Source: Actinomycetota bacterium (GTDB lineage: Bacteria > Actinomycetota > Acidimicrobiia > Acidimicrobiales > CADCSY01). Taken from it: 33,398 nucleotides of DNA. The position numbers and the translations under genes were made by a program. Below, piece after piece: positions 16,736 through 24,959 of this stretch. Each line of letters begins with the position of its first letter. The stretch's first letter is position 1. The stretch covers positions 1-33,398 of the forward strand of contig SIRW01000102.1 in the NCBI GenBank assembly GCA_004366205.1, given 5' to 3'. Under the pieces are notes generated by a model. It saw only the letters and a list, made by a program, of their open reading frames with translations, was not told the DNA's origin and did not search any database.

Positions 16736-16741
16736 GCCCTC

Positions 16742-16751
16742 ACCCTATGCT
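16742..16751. promoter_or_regulatory. overlapping divergent leaderless -10 boxes
   Basis: TAGGGT (minus strand, 16747-16742) and TATGCT (plus strand, 16746-16751) share the two bases TA. Each ends 6 nt before its start codon: GTG 16735 of the VOC gene and ATG 16758 of the phosphatase gene. Polymerase bound to one -10 should exclude the other. Confidence 0.6.
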
Positions 16752-16757
16752 CGCCCC

Positions 16758-17354
16758 ATGGAGCTCCTGCTCATCCGCCACGGGCGCCCGGTCCGCATCG
16801 AGAACGCCGATGGGCCCGCCGACCCCGAGCTGGACGACGAGGGGCGCGAACAGGCCCGTCGCCTCGCCGGCTGGCTCCGGCACGAGCAGATCGACGCCGT
16901 CTACACCAGCCCGCTCCGCCGGGCCCGGGAGACCGCGGCCCCGCTCGCCGCGGTGACCGGACACGAGGTGGTCGTCGACGACGAGCTCGCCGAGTTCGAC
17001 CGCGACGCCCACTTCTACATCCACTACGAGGAGCTCAAGGCCGCGAAGGACGAGCGCTGGCAGCAGATGCTGACCGGCGACTGGGCCGAGGTCGACCCGG
17101 CCACCTTCCAGCGGGTGGTGGTCGGCGCCATCGAGCGCATCGTCGACGCCCATCCCGGCCAGCGGGTCGCGGTCGTGTGCCACGGCGGGGTCGTCAACGC
17201 CTACGCCGCCCACCTGCTCAAGCTCGACTACCCGCTGTTCTTCGAGCCGGCCTACACGAGCATCAGCCGCGTCCAGGCCGCCCGCACCGGTGAGCGGTCG
17301 ATCCTCAGCCTCAACGAGACCGGCCACCTCGTCGGCACCCGGGACGCCGCCTGA
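16758..17354 (+). CDS. histidine phosphatase (phosphoglycerate mutase superfamily)
   Basis: The 198-residue protein starts at ATG 16758, set by the leaderless -10 box. The phosphoacceptor motif LIRHGRP (His8) lies in the first strand, with TSPLRRARETA as the second arginine block and VVCHGGV (His142) as the second catalytic histidine. This is the acid-phosphatase/cofactor-independent mutase fold; substrates range from sugar phosphates to alpha-ribazole phosphate and cannot be told here. Its TGA directly abuts the TCA (antisense stop) of the acyl-CoA dehydrogenase, so the two convergent genes meet without a spacer. Confidence 0.85.
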   Translation: MELLLIRHGRPVRIENADGPADPELDDEGREQARRLAGWLRHEQIDAVYTSPLRRARETAAPLAAVTGHEVVVDDELAEFDRDAHFYIHYEELKAAKDERWQQMLTGDWAEVDPATFQRVVVGAIERIVDAHPGQRVAVVCHGGVVNAYAAHLLKLDYPLFFEPAYTSISRVQAARTGERSILSLNETGHLVGTRDAA

Positions 17355-18554
17355 TCAGCTGCGGGGCACCTCGATCCAGGGAAGGTCCTTGTCGGTGCGC
17401 ACGTCGCCGGGCAGGCCCAGCACCCGCTCGCCCAGGATGTTGCGCATGATCTCGGAGGTGCCGCCCTCGATGGAGTTGGCCCGGGCCCGCAGGAACGCCT
17501 TCTGGGGCGTGCGGGTGTCCATGGCCACCTCGGGGCGGGTCCGCTGGTAGCCGCCGGGGTACAGCATCCCTTCGGGACCGAGGAGGTCGACGCAGAGCTC
17601 GTAGATCTCCTTGTTGAGCTCGGCGAAGGCCAGCTTGCCGATCGAGCCCTCGGGGCCGGGCGTGCCCTTTGCCCGGTTCTGCGAAGCCCGGATGTTGGTG
17701 AGCCGGTTGATCTCCGCGCGGATCCACAAGGCCATGAGCCGGTCGCGCACCGCGGGGTCCTTGTCGTCCCGCTTGTTCCAGAGGTCCACGGCCATGGCGA
17801 TCGGCCCCGAGCCCCGCGGGGCGATCGAGCCGCCGATGGCGACCCGCTCGTTCATCAGCGTCGTGAGCGACACCCGCCACCCGTCGCCGACCTCGCCGAG
17901 CCGCTCGGAGTCGGGGATGCGCACGTCGGTGAAGAACACCTCGTTGAACTCGGCCTCGCCGGTGATCTGGTAGAGGGGCTTGACCTCCACGCCCGGCGCG
18001 TGCATGTCGACCACGAAGTACGTGAGGCCCTTGTGCTTCGGCTGCTGCGGGTCGGTGCGGGCCACGAGCAGGCCCCAGCGGGAGATGTGGGCGAGCGTCG
18101 TCCACACCTTCTGGCCGTTCACCACCCACTCGTCGCCGTCCCTGACCGCCCGGGACGACAGGCTGGCCACGTCCGAGCCGGCGCCGGGCTCGCTGAACAG
18201 CTGGCACCAGATCTCCTCGCCGGTGAACAGCGGGCGCAGGTAGCGCTGCTTCTGCTCCTCGCTGCCGTGCGTGACGATGGTCGGCGCCGCCATGCCGTAG
18301 CCGATGGGGTTGCGGTAGTAGGGGCTGGGCGCCCCCGCCGAGCTCAGCTGCTCGTTGATCTGCTTTTGCAGCTTGGGCGACAGGCCGAGCCCGCCGTAGC
18401 CCTCCGGGAAGTGCACCCACGCCAGGCCGGCGTCGTACTGGGCGCCGAGGAACGTGGTGGCGTCGGTGCCCTTGGGGTCGTGCTCGGCCAGCAGGGCGTC
18501 GATGCGCTCCTGGACCAGCTGCTCGTCGGTGCCGGCGGACGTGGTGGCGGTCAT
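17355..18554 (-). CDS. acyl-CoA dehydrogenase (FadE type)
   Basis: The 399-residue flavoenzyme oxidises an acyl-CoA to the 2-enoyl-CoA, passing electrons to ETF. Seen are the N-terminal helical domain, WCQLFSEPGAGSDVASL (FAD/substrate beta domain), the VNGQKVWTTLAH strand, and the closing NSIEGGTSEIMRNILGE typical of the actinobacterial FadE group. Chain length is not readable; steroid or branched-chain CoA are possible substrates. The start at ATG 18554 has TAGTCT 6 nt upstream (leaderless). It fits with the acyl-CoA synthetase genes further right. Confidence 0.9.
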   Translation of the reverse strand: MTATTSAGTDEQLVQERIDALLAEHDPKGTDATTFLGAQYDAGLAWVHFPEGYGGLGLSPKLQKQINEQLSSAGAPSPYYRNPIGYGMAAPTIVTHGSEEQKQRYLRPLFTGEEIWCQLFSEPGAGSDVASLSSRAVRDGDEWVVNGQKVWTTLAHISRWGLLVARTDPQQPKHKGLTYFVVDMHAPGVEVKPLYQITGEAEFNEVFFTDVRIPDSERLGEVGDGWRVSLTTLMNERVAIGGSIAPRGSGPIAMAVDLWNKRDDKDPAVRDRLMALWIRAEINRLTNIRASQNRAKGTPGPEGSIGKLAFAELNKEIYELCVDLLGPEGMLYPGGYQRTRPEVAMDTRTPQKAFLRARANSIEGGTSEIMRNILGERVLGLPGDVRTDKDLPWIEVPRS

Positions 18555-18560
18555 GGGTCG

Positions 18561-18566
18561 AGACTA
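18561..18566 (-). promoter_or_regulatory. leaderless -10 box (TAGTCT)
   Basis: TAGTCT ends 6 nt before ATG 18554 of the acyl-CoA dehydrogenase gene. It sits in the 16-nt gap after the SirB1 stop. Confidence 0.5.
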
Positions 18567-18570
18567 CCCA

Positions 18571-19224
18571 TCAGTTCAGGCGGGCGGCCATGCGGCGGCC
18601 CTCGCCCGGGACGCTCGACCGCAGCGCCAGCACCCACCGCAGGGCGTCCCGGTCGGCGGCGCGCACGTAGATGCCCTGGAGGTTGGCGAGCATCCGCACG
18701 ACGACGGCTCGGCGGGGCGACGGGTCGAGGAACCGCTCGTCGAACGGGACGCCGGGGTGCAGGGCGTGGAAGCGGCGCCGGCACCCGGCGCGGTCGATCA
18801 CCCGGCCGTGGTCGAAGGCGTCGACGAACACCTCGGGGTCGACCCGGTCCCGCACGAGGAAGTGCCCCGGCATGCTCACCCCGGCGAGGGGCACGCCGAG
18901 GCGCCGCCCCACCTCCATCAGCACCACCGCGAGGGTGATGGGGATGCCCGTGCGGCGGTCGAGAACCTCGTGCAGCAACGAGTTGCGGGGGTCGTGGTAG
19001 TCGAGGGTGTTCCCGACAAAGCCCAGGTCGCTGAACAGCAGGCGCCGCAGCCCGTCGAGGGTGGGCTCCCGGCACCGCGCGGCGAGGTCGTCGAGGCGGG
19101 CGAGCTGGGCGTCGACGTCGAGGCCGGGGGCGGCGTGAGCGGCGATGCAGAGCGCGGCCTCGTCGAGGGGCACCTCGGGATCGGGCCGGCCGACGGCGGC
19201 GGCGAAGCGCTCGGCGGGGTCCAC
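18571..19224 (-). CDS. SirB1 family transglutaminase-like protein
   Basis: From GTG 19224 the product has 217 residues. It matches the SirB1 N-terminal transglutaminase-like domain: DYHDPRNSLLHEVLDRRTGIPI with the catalytic-Cys position replaced (Ser/Leu rather than Cys), then VPLAGVSMPGHFLVR with the conserved His, and VFVDAFDHGRVI. Enzymatic activity is therefore doubtful; members are probably protein-interaction modules. A conserved C-terminal RMLANLQGIYVRAAD segment closes the domain. The start is chosen because TAGCGT lies exactly 7 nt upstream; upstream in-frame codons to 19344 overlap the divergent gene's leader and look non-coding. Confidence 0.78.
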   Translation of the reverse strand: MDPAERFAAAVGRPDPEVPLDEAALCIAAHAAPGLDVDAQLARLDDLAARCREPTLDGLRRLLFSDLGFVGNTLDYHDPRNSLLHEVLDRRTGIPITLAVVLMEVGRRLGVPLAGVSMPGHFLVRDRVDPEVFVDAFDHGRVIDRAGCRRRFHALHPGVPFDERFLDPSPRRAVVVRMLANLQGIYVRAADRDALRWVLALRSSVPGEGRRMAARLN

Positions 19225-19231
19225 CCGCGCG

Positions 19232-19248
19232 ACGCTACCGAGTACCGT
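19232..19248. promoter_or_regulatory. divergent -10 pair, 5 nt apart
   Basis: TAGCGT (minus strand, 19237-19232) lies 7 nt before GTG 19224 of SirB1. TACCGT (plus strand, 19243-19248) could start the acyl-CoA synthetase transcript, leaving a leader of about 65 nt with its own ribosome site. Confidence 0.45.
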
Positions 19249-19321
19249 TGCCCGCTGGACTGCTGCTGACAGCCTCGTCACCGCGACCTGTCGAGCCACG
19301 ACGAACGACCGAGGAGCGACC

Positions 19322-20869
19322 GTGTACCCCGGAGCCATCGCCAAGGACCGCCCCGACCACCCCGCCTACATCATGGGGTCCACCGGCCAGGTGGTGACCT
19401 ACCGCGAGCTCGACGATGAGTCGAACCGCATCGCCCAGCTCTTCTGGGACGCCGGGCTGCGCGAGGGCGACCACATCGCTTTCATGATGGAGAACCACCC
19501 CCGCTTCCTCCAGATCGCCTGGGCCGCCCAGCGCGCCGGCCTCTACTACACGGCCATCAGCTGGCGGCTCACGCCGTCGGAGGTCGAGTACATCGTCAAC
19601 GACTGCGGCGCCAAGGCGTTCATCACCACCCACGCCCGGCGCGACGTGGCCAGCCAGGTGCTCGACAAGCTGCCCGAGGCCAAGGTGCGCCTCATGATCG
19701 ACGGGGTCGTCGACGGCTACGACCCCTTCGAGGAGCGCATCGCCCAGTACCCCGCCGAGCCCATCCCCGAAGAGCGCGAGGGCGCCGACATGCTCTACTC
19801 GTCGGGCACCACCGGCCAGCCCAAGGGCGTGAAGCCCAAGCTCCCCGGCGTGGCCGCGGGCGACTTCCCCGGCGGGGTGCTCATGCTGTTCCAGGGCCTG
19901 TTCGGGGCGGACCAGGACACCGTCTACCTGTCCCCGGCGCCGCTGTACCACGCCGCCCCGCTGCGCTTCACCATGGCCGTGCACCGCCTGGGCGGCACGG
20001 CCGTGATCATGGAGCACTTCGACCCCGTCGAGTGCCTGGCGCTCATCGAGCGCTACAAGGTCACCCACGCTCAGTTCGTGCCCACCATGTTCGTGCGGAT
20101 GCTCAAGCTCCCCGAGGAGGAGCGGGCCCGCTACGACGTGTCGAGCCTGAAGGTGGCGATCCACGCCGCCGCGCCGTGCCCCGTGCCCGTGAAGGAGCAG
20201 ATGATCGAGTGGTGGGGCCCGATCATCCACGAGTACTACGCCGGTACCGAGGGCAACGGCTTCGTGTACTGCAACAGCGAGGACTGGCTGGCCCACAAGG
20301 GCACGGTCGGCAAGCCGCTGCTGGGCGCCCTGCACATCCTCGACGAGGAGGGCAACGAGCTGCCGCCCCGCCAGGAGGGCACGATCTACTTCGAGTCCGC
20401 CGCCGACTTCGAGTACCACAACGACCCCGAGAAGACGAAGGCGTCGCGCACCGAGCAGGGCTGGTCGACGCTGGGCGACGTGGGCTACGTCGACGAGGAC
20501 GGGTTCCTGTACCTGACCGACCGCAAGGCGTACATGATCATCTCGGGCGGCGTGAACATCTACCCGCAGGAGGCCGAGAACGTCCTGACCGTGCACCCCA
20601 AGGTGCTGGACGTGGCGGTGATCGGCGTTCCCAACGACGAGATGGGCGAGGAGGTGAAGGCCATCGTGCAGCCCATGGACATGGCCGACGCCGGCCCCGA
20701 CCTCGAGCGCGAGCTGATCGACTACTGCAAGCAGCACCTGGCCAGCTACAAGTGCCCCCGCTCGGTCGACTTCCGCGAGGAGCTGCCCCGGCACCCCACC
20801 GGCAAGCTCTACAAGCGCCTCCTGCGCGACGAGTACTGGGAGGGCCACCAGACCCGCATCGGCAACTGA
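19322..20869 (+). CDS. acyl-CoA synthetase (AMP-forming, FadD type)
   Basis: The 515-residue ANL-superfamily ligase activates a carboxylic acid to its acyl-CoA by way of an acyl-adenylate. The ATP loop YSSGTTGQPKGV starts at Tyr159. The adenine-binding motif is YYAGTEGNG, followed by the GDVGYVDEDGFLYLTDR hinge and the catalytic Lys region PRHPTGKLYKRLL. The start at GTG 19322 has a GAGGAG ribosome site 5 nt upstream. It is intact, unlike the second ligase at 25636. The substrate may be a fatty acid or a steroid/branched acid. It is divergent from SirB1 and ends at a palindromic terminator. Confidence 0.9.
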   Translation: MYPGAIAKDRPDHPAYIMGSTGQVVTYRELDDESNRIAQLFWDAGLREGDHIAFMMENHPRFLQIAWAAQRAGLYYTAISWRLTPSEVEYIVNDCGAKAFITTHARRDVASQVLDKLPEAKVRLMIDGVVDGYDPFEERIAQYPAEPIPEEREGADMLYSSGTTGQPKGVKPKLPGVAAGDFPGGVLMLFQGLFGADQDTVYLSPAPLYHAAPLRFTMAVHRLGGTAVIMEHFDPVECLALIERYKVTHAQFVPTMFVRMLKLPEEERARYDVSSLKVAIHAAAPCPVPVKEQMIEWWGPIIHEYYAGTEGNGFVYCNSEDWLAHKGTVGKPLLGALHILDEEGNELPPRQEGTIYFESAADFEYHNDPEKTKASRTEQGWSTLGDVGYVDEDGFLYLTDRKAYMIISGGVNIYPQEAENVLTVHPKVLDVAVIGVPNDEMGEEVKAIVQPMDMADAGPDLERELIDYCKQHLASYKCPRSVDFREELPRHPTGKLYKRLLRDEYWEGHQTRIGN

Positions 20870-20883
20870 GCCCGCCGGTCGCC

Positions 20884-20936
20884 GCGTACTCGAGGCCGAG
20901 CGCGCCGGGATCCGGCACGTTGAGCCTCGAGAACGC
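20884..20936. terminator. 53-bp near-perfect palindrome between convergent genes
   Basis: Positions pair about a centre at 20910: arms 20884-20908 and 20912-20936 match at 20 of 25 positions (one further G-T), with a GAT loop. It lies between the convergent acyl-CoA synthetase and MFS stops, so it can serve as a bidirectional terminator. In size and edge sequence it resembles the palindromes at 5220 and 29230. Confidence 0.7.
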
Positions 20937-20938
20937 AC

Positions 20939-22141
20939 TCAGGTGGCGGGAGCGGGCCGGGCCGCGACCTCCCGGACGAGCAGGCGGCGACCGGCCACGA
21001 CGACGAGCGCGGCGGCGAGCGACGTGACGCCGGCGGCGAGCCAGGCGGGGCCGTAGCCGGCGGTCTCGACGACGAGGCCGAACAGCACCGGACCGGCCAT
21101 GCCCCCGACGTACACGCCGGTCTGGGTGATCCCGGTCGCCGCCGCGGGCGCGGCGATGTGGTTGCGGACGATGGCCAGGTGGAACAGGCCCGGCCACGCC
21201 CAGCCGGCGCCGAACGCGACCGGCGTGCCCAGCACGTACAGCGCCGGCGCGCCGGCGGCGAGCAGCAGGTAGCCGCCGGCGCCCAGGGCGAGCATGGCGG
21301 CCACGACGGGCAGGTGCCGCCCGCCCCGGACGTCGGCCCGGGCGCCGGCGATCAGCCGCACCGTCAGGCCGGTGGCGCTGCCGGCGGCGAACAGCAGCCC
21401 GGACGGGCCCTCGCCGAGACCGGCGTGCACGCCGCCGCTGACGAGGAAGGCGGCGAGCGACCCCGCGGCTGCCGCGCCGAGGCCGCACCCGACGCTCAAC
21501 ACCACGAGCGGCCGCAGCGCCGGGCCCCGCAGCGAGGGCGCCGGCCCCGTGGTGGGTGCCGGGAGGCGCCGGCCCGGGCCGGCGGCCGCCACCACCGCGC
21601 CGGCGGCCGCCGCCGCCGCGAAGGCCCAGCGCCACCCGACGGTGAGGGCGACGGCGGGCACGGCCAGGCCGCCGAGCAGCGTGGCCGCGGGGACCGCCGA
21701 CTGCTTCACCCCCAGCGACAGGCCGAGCCGGTCCCCGGCGACGGCCCGGGCGATGTACAGGTTCGCGGCGGGCTGGGCCACCGCGTTGGCGAGCCCGCCG
21801 AGGACGAGGGCGGCCACGAGCACCCCGTAGCGGGGGGCGAGCGCCGCCACGCAGGCGGCGACGACCGAGCCGGCGGCGGCAACCCGCATGGCCGTCCCGG
21901 GCCCGAGCGCCTCGCTGACCCGCCCGGCGACGGCCGAGGTGAGCGCGCCGGTGGCGAAGAAGACGGCGACGGCGCTGCCCAGCGCCGTCGCCCCGAACCC
22001 GAGGTCCGCCCGCATCTGCACCGCCATGGCCCCGGTGAGGAACACCGGCAGCACGCCCACGGTCGCCACCGCCACGGCGCCCGCGAGGGGCCGCGGGTCG
22101 ATGCGGGCCCGGGTGGGGGCGGCGTCAGGTGGTGGGGGCAC
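20939..22141 (-). CDS. MFS transporter
   Basis: The 400-residue membrane protein has about twelve hydrophobic helices in two halves. Visible MFS marks are the short basic loops after helices 2 and 8 (VAGRVSEALGPG, LIAGARADVRGGRH) and ITQTGVYVGGMAGPVLFG in the second half. Substrate and direction cannot be inferred; the fold resembles cyanate/sugar/drug efflux members. The start at GTG 22141 has TAGCGT 6 nt upstream (leaderless). It lies downstream of and in the same direction as the aldehyde dehydrogenase, but with its own promoter. Confidence 0.82.
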   Translation of the reverse strand: MPPPPDAAPTRARIDPRPLAGAVAVATVGVLPVFLTGAMAVQMRADLGFGATALGSAVAVFFATGALTSAVAGRVSEALGPGTAMRVAAAGSVVAACVAALAPRYGVLVAALVLGGLANAVAQPAANLYIARAVAGDRLGLSLGVKQSAVPAATLLGGLAVPAVALTVGWRWAFAAAAAAGAVVAAAGPGRRLPAPTTGPAPSLRGPALRPLVVLSVGCGLGAAAAGSLAAFLVSGGVHAGLGEGPSGLLFAAGSATGLTVRLIAGARADVRGGRHLPVVAAMLALGAGGYLLLAAGAPALYVLGTPVAFGAGWAWPGLFHLAIVRNHIAAPAAATGITQTGVYVGGMAGPVLFGLVVETAGYGPAWLAAGVTSLAAALVVVAGRRLLVREVAARPAPAT

Positions 22142-22147
22142 GCCGGG

Positions 22148-22153
22148 ACGCTA
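22148..22153 (-). promoter_or_regulatory. leaderless -10 box (TAGCGT)
   Basis: TAGCGT ends 6 nt before GTG 22141 of the MFS gene. Confidence 0.5.
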
Positions 22154-22172
22154 CCGGCCCGCACCGCGGGGC

Positions 22173-23597
22173 TCAGGGTTGGATGACGACGAGGCGCTCG
22201 TCGGTCATCTCCCGCGCGGCCCAGGCGGGGCCCTCCTTGGTGTTGCCGCTCTCCCCCACACCGCCGTAGGGCATCTGGTCGGCGCGCCAGGTCGGCACCT
22301 CGTTGACGAGCACACCGCCGAACCGAAGGCGCCGGGCCGCCGCCAGCGCCTTGCCGATGTCCCGGGTGAACACGGCGGCCTGGAGCCCGTAGCGGGTGTC
22401 GCCGGCGAGGCGGAGCGCCTCGTCGTAGTCGTCGTAGGCGGCCACCCCCACGACCGGGCCGAAGACCTCCTCGCGGCACACCTTCATGTCGTTGGTGACG
22501 CCGGTGAGCACGGTCGGGGTCAGCACGCCGGCGCGCACCTCGCCGCCGCAGGCGACCTGGGCGCCGGCGGCCACGGCGTCGGCCACCCACGCCGCCACCC
22601 GCTCGGTCTCGCGCGGGGAGATCAGCGCCGAGACGTCGGTGGCCTCGTCGAGGGGATCGCCCACCACGAGGGACGCCACCTGCCCGACGAGGGCTTCGGT
22701 GAACCGCCCGGCGACCGAGCGGTGCACGTACACCCGTTGGGTCGAGATGCACGACTGGCCGGCGTGGCTGTAGCCGGCGACCTTGATCGCCGCGGCGGCC
22801 CGCTCCCAGTCACCGTCGGGCTCGATGATCACCGGCGCGTTGTTCCCCAGCTCCAGGCTGACCCGCTTGCGGGGCGCGGCCGCCCGGATCGACCAGCCGA
22901 CGTCGGGCGAGCCGGTGAAGGTGATCATGGCCACGTCCGGGTGCTCGACCAGCGCCCCGCCGGTGGTGCCGCCCGGGCCGGTCACCACGCTCAGGTGCGC
23001 CGGCGGCAGGCCGCAGTCCTCGAGGAGGATCCGGGCCAGGGCGATGGCCGACAGCGGGGTCTGCCCGGCCGGCTTGAGCACCACCGGGCAGCCGGCCGCG
23101 ACGGCGGGGGCGAGCTTGTGGGCCACGAGGTTCAACGGGAAGTTGAACGGGGTGATGGCGCCCACCACCCCGACCGGCACCCGCAGGGTGAAGGCCAGCT
23201 TGCCGGCGCCCGGCGGGCTGGCGTCGATCGGGACGACCTCCCCGGCGAGCGTGCGGGCGGCGACCGCCGCGAACGTGAAGGTCTGCACAGCGCGCTCGGC
23301 CTCGGCACGGGCGGTGCGGATCGGCTTGGCCGCCTCGAGCGCGATCGTGCGGGCGAGCTGCTCGCGGCGCTCGGCGAGCACACGGGCCGCGGCGTCGAGG
23401 ATCTCGGCGCGCCGCCACGCCGGCAGCGGCTCGTCGAGCACGGCGCGCGCCGCGGCCACCGCGCCGTCGACGGCCGCGGCGTCGAGGTCGGGGACCCGGG
23501 CGAGCTCGGCGCCGTCGTAGGGGGCCCGGATCGTGCGATGGGCGCCGCCGGCACCGTCCACCCACCGCCCGGCGACGGGCACGGCGGTCACCTCCAC
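22173..23597 (-). CDS. aldehyde dehydrogenase, NAD(P)-dependent
   Basis: From GTG 23597 the product has 474 residues. It oxidises an aldehyde to a carboxylate, or to an acyl phosphate/CoA in some members. The oxyanion Asn motif is TPFNFPLN, the catalytic glutamate Glu249 is in LELGNN, and the nucleophile Cys283 is in AGQSCIS. The coenzyme segment ITFTGSPDVGW and the C-terminal EEVFGPVVGV and MPYGGVGESG are intact. The start has GGGAGG 7 nt upstream. An in-frame GTG two codons on (23591) overlaps the TGA of the leaderless upstream ORF and is an alternative coupled start. Methylmalonate-semialdehyde or GAPN-like substrates are possible; none is certain. Confidence 0.85.
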   Translation of the reverse strand: MEVTAVPVAGRWVDGAGGAHRTIRAPYDGAELARVPDLDAAAVDGAVAAARAVLDEPLPAWRRAEILDAAARVLAERREQLARTIALEAAKPIRTARAEAERAVQTFTFAAVAARTLAGEVVPIDASPPGAGKLAFTLRVPVGVVGAITPFNFPLNLVAHKLAPAVAAGCPVVLKPAGQTPLSAIALARILLEDCGLPPAHLSVVTGPGGTTGGALVEHPDVAMITFTGSPDVGWSIRAAAPRKRVSLELGNNAPVIIEPDGDWERAAAAIKVAGYSHAGQSCISTQRVYVHRSVAGRFTEALVGQVASLVVGDPLDEATDVSALISPRETERVAAWVADAVAAGAQVACGGEVRAGVLTPTVLTGVTNDMKVCREEVFGPVVGVAAYDDYDEALRLAGDTRYGLQAAVFTRDIGKALAAARRLRFGGVLVNEVPTWRADQMPYGGVGESGNTKEGPAWAAREMTDERLVVIQP

Positions 23598-23692
23598 GGG
23601 CCGCCTCCCGGCCGGGCGTGCCCGGATGACCACCGCCGCCCGCCCCTGGCGCCGGCAGCCCGCTCACGGCGCGGGGCCCTGGTCAGGTCCAT
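23588..23692 (-). CDS. leaderless 34-residue upstream ORF, Arg/Gly-rich
   Basis: ATG 23692 lies exactly 7 nt after TAGAGT (23705-23700), the same geometry as the leaderless genes in this window. The frame encodes a 34-residue Arg/Gly-rich peptide beginning MDLTRAPRRERAAG. Its TGA (23590-23588) overlaps the second GTG of the aldehyde dehydrogenase (GTGA). It is therefore either a translated leader peptide coupled to the dehydrogenase, or the promoter simply serves a transcript beginning with an AUG. The peptide has no recognisable domain and may act only in cis. Confidence 0.4.
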   Translation of the reverse strand: MDLTRAPRRERAAGARGGRRWSSGHARPGGGPWR

Positions 23693-23699
23693 GGGCGCG

Positions 23700-23709
23700 A
23701 CTCTACGAT
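23700..23709. promoter_or_regulatory. overlapping divergent leaderless -10 boxes
   Basis: TAGAGT (minus strand, 23705-23700) and TACGAT (plus strand, 23704-23709) share TA. Each ends 7 nt before a start codon: ATG 23692 of the upstream ORF, and GTG 23717 of the cyclopropane synthase gene. Confidence 0.6.
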
Positions 23710-23716
23710 TGACGGC

Positions 23717-24955
23717 GTGGAGCTCGGGGCGCTCCTCGAGGACGTGCTCGGGCGCGACCTCCCCGTCGCGGTCGAGGCTTACGACGGCAGCCGGCTGGGG
23801 CCGGCCGGCGCCCCGGCGACGCTGCGGATCCGCTCGCCCGACGCGCTGCGCCGCATCCTCACCGCCCCGGGCGAGCTGGGGCTGGGGCGGGCGTACGTCG
23901 CCGGCGACATCGACGTCGACGGCGACCTGTTCGCCGCCCTCGAGCTGCACGAGCGCCTGCCCGCGGTCCGCCTGACCGCCCGGCAGCTCGCCGCCGTCGC
24001 CCGCCTGGTCGGGCCGGCGGGCCTGCGCCCGCTGCCGCCCCCGCCCGAGGAGGCCCGCCTGCGGGGCCGGCGCCACAGCCGGGCCCGCGACGCCGCCGCC
24101 ATCGCCCACCACTACGACGTGTCGAACCGCTTCTACGAGCTCGTGCTCGGGCCGTCGATGACCTACTCGTGCGCGGTGTTCACGAACCCCGCCGACACCC
24201 TCGAGCAGGCCCAGGCCAACAAGCACGAGCTCGTCTGCCGCAAGCTCGGGCTGCAACCGGGCATGCGCCTGCTCGACGTGGGCTGCGGATGGGGGACGCT
24301 CGCCCGCCACGCCGCCCGCCACCACGGCGCCCGGGTGCTGGGCGTGACGCTCAGCGCCGCCCAGGCCGAGTGGGCCGCCAAGGCCGTCGCCGACGAGGGC
24401 CTCGCCCAGCTCGTCGAGATCCGCCATTGCGACTACCGCGACGTCCACGAGCCACCGTTCGACGCCATCAGCTCGATCGGCATGTTCGAGCACGTCGGGC
24501 TCGACCGGCTCGGCGAGTACTTCGGGCACCTGCACAGCCTGCTGCGCCCGGGTGGGCGGTTGCTGAACCACGGGATCGCCCGCCCGCCGTTCCGGCGCAA
24601 CCGCCTGCGCCGGCCCCGGACGTTCATCGACCGCTACGTGTTCCCCGACGGCGACCTGCACGAGGTCGGCGCGGTCGTCACCGCCGCGCAGCGGGCCGGG
24701 TTCGAGGCCCGGCACCTCGAGAACCTGCGGGAGCACTACGAGCTGACGCTGCGCCGCTGGGTCGCGAACCTCGAGGCCCACTGGGACGCCGCCGTCGCCG
24801 AGGCCGGGGAGGCCCGGGCCCGGGTGTGGCGCCTGTACATGGCGGCGTCGGCCCGGACCTTCGCCCGGGGCCGCACCCAGATCCACCAGCTCCTCGCCGT
24901 GCGGCCCACGGGCGGGAAGAGCGGCCTGCCCCTGCGCCCGGACTGGGGCCCGTGA
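23717..24955 (+). CDS. cyclopropane-fatty-acyl-phospholipid synthase family methyltransferase
   Basis: The 412-residue protein has an N-terminal domain (1-115) of the type that precedes CFA synthases (LGLGRAYVAGDIDVDGDLF). A SAM-dependent methyltransferase domain follows. The CFA signature HHYDVSNRFYELVLG is near 135. The SAM loop LLDVGCGWG starts at about 186, and SSIGMFEHVGL and RWVANLEAHWD follow. It should methylenate or methylate unsaturated acyl chains of membrane lipids at the cytosolic face, making cyclopropane or methyl-branched chains. The start at GTG 23717 has TACGAT 7 nt upstream (leaderless). It converges with the Rho-N-like gene, leaving 4 nt. Confidence 0.88.
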   Translation: MELGALLEDVLGRDLPVAVEAYDGSRLGPAGAPATLRIRSPDALRRILTAPGELGLGRAYVAGDIDVDGDLFAALELHERLPAVRLTARQLAAVARLVGPAGLRPLPPPPEEARLRGRRHSRARDAAAIAHHYDVSNRFYELVLGPSMTYSCAVFTNPADTLEQAQANKHELVCRKLGLQPGMRLLDVGCGWGTLARHAARHHGARVLGVTLSAAQAEWAAKAVADEGLAQLVEIRHCDYRDVHEPPFDAISSIGMFEHVGLDRLGEYFGHLHSLLRPGGRLLNHGIARPPFRRNRLRRPRTFIDRYVFPDGDLHEVGAVVTAAQRAGFEARHLENLREHYELTLRRWVANLEAHWDAAVAEAGEARARVWRLYMAASARTFARGRTQIHQLLAVRPTGGKSGLPLRPDWGP

Positions 24956-24959
24956 CGGC

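Noticed and set aside
21158-22186. Long plus-strand frame opposite the MFS gene
   Set aside because: Composition typical of an antisense shadow; the minus strand encodes a coherent membrane transporter with a leaderless promoter.
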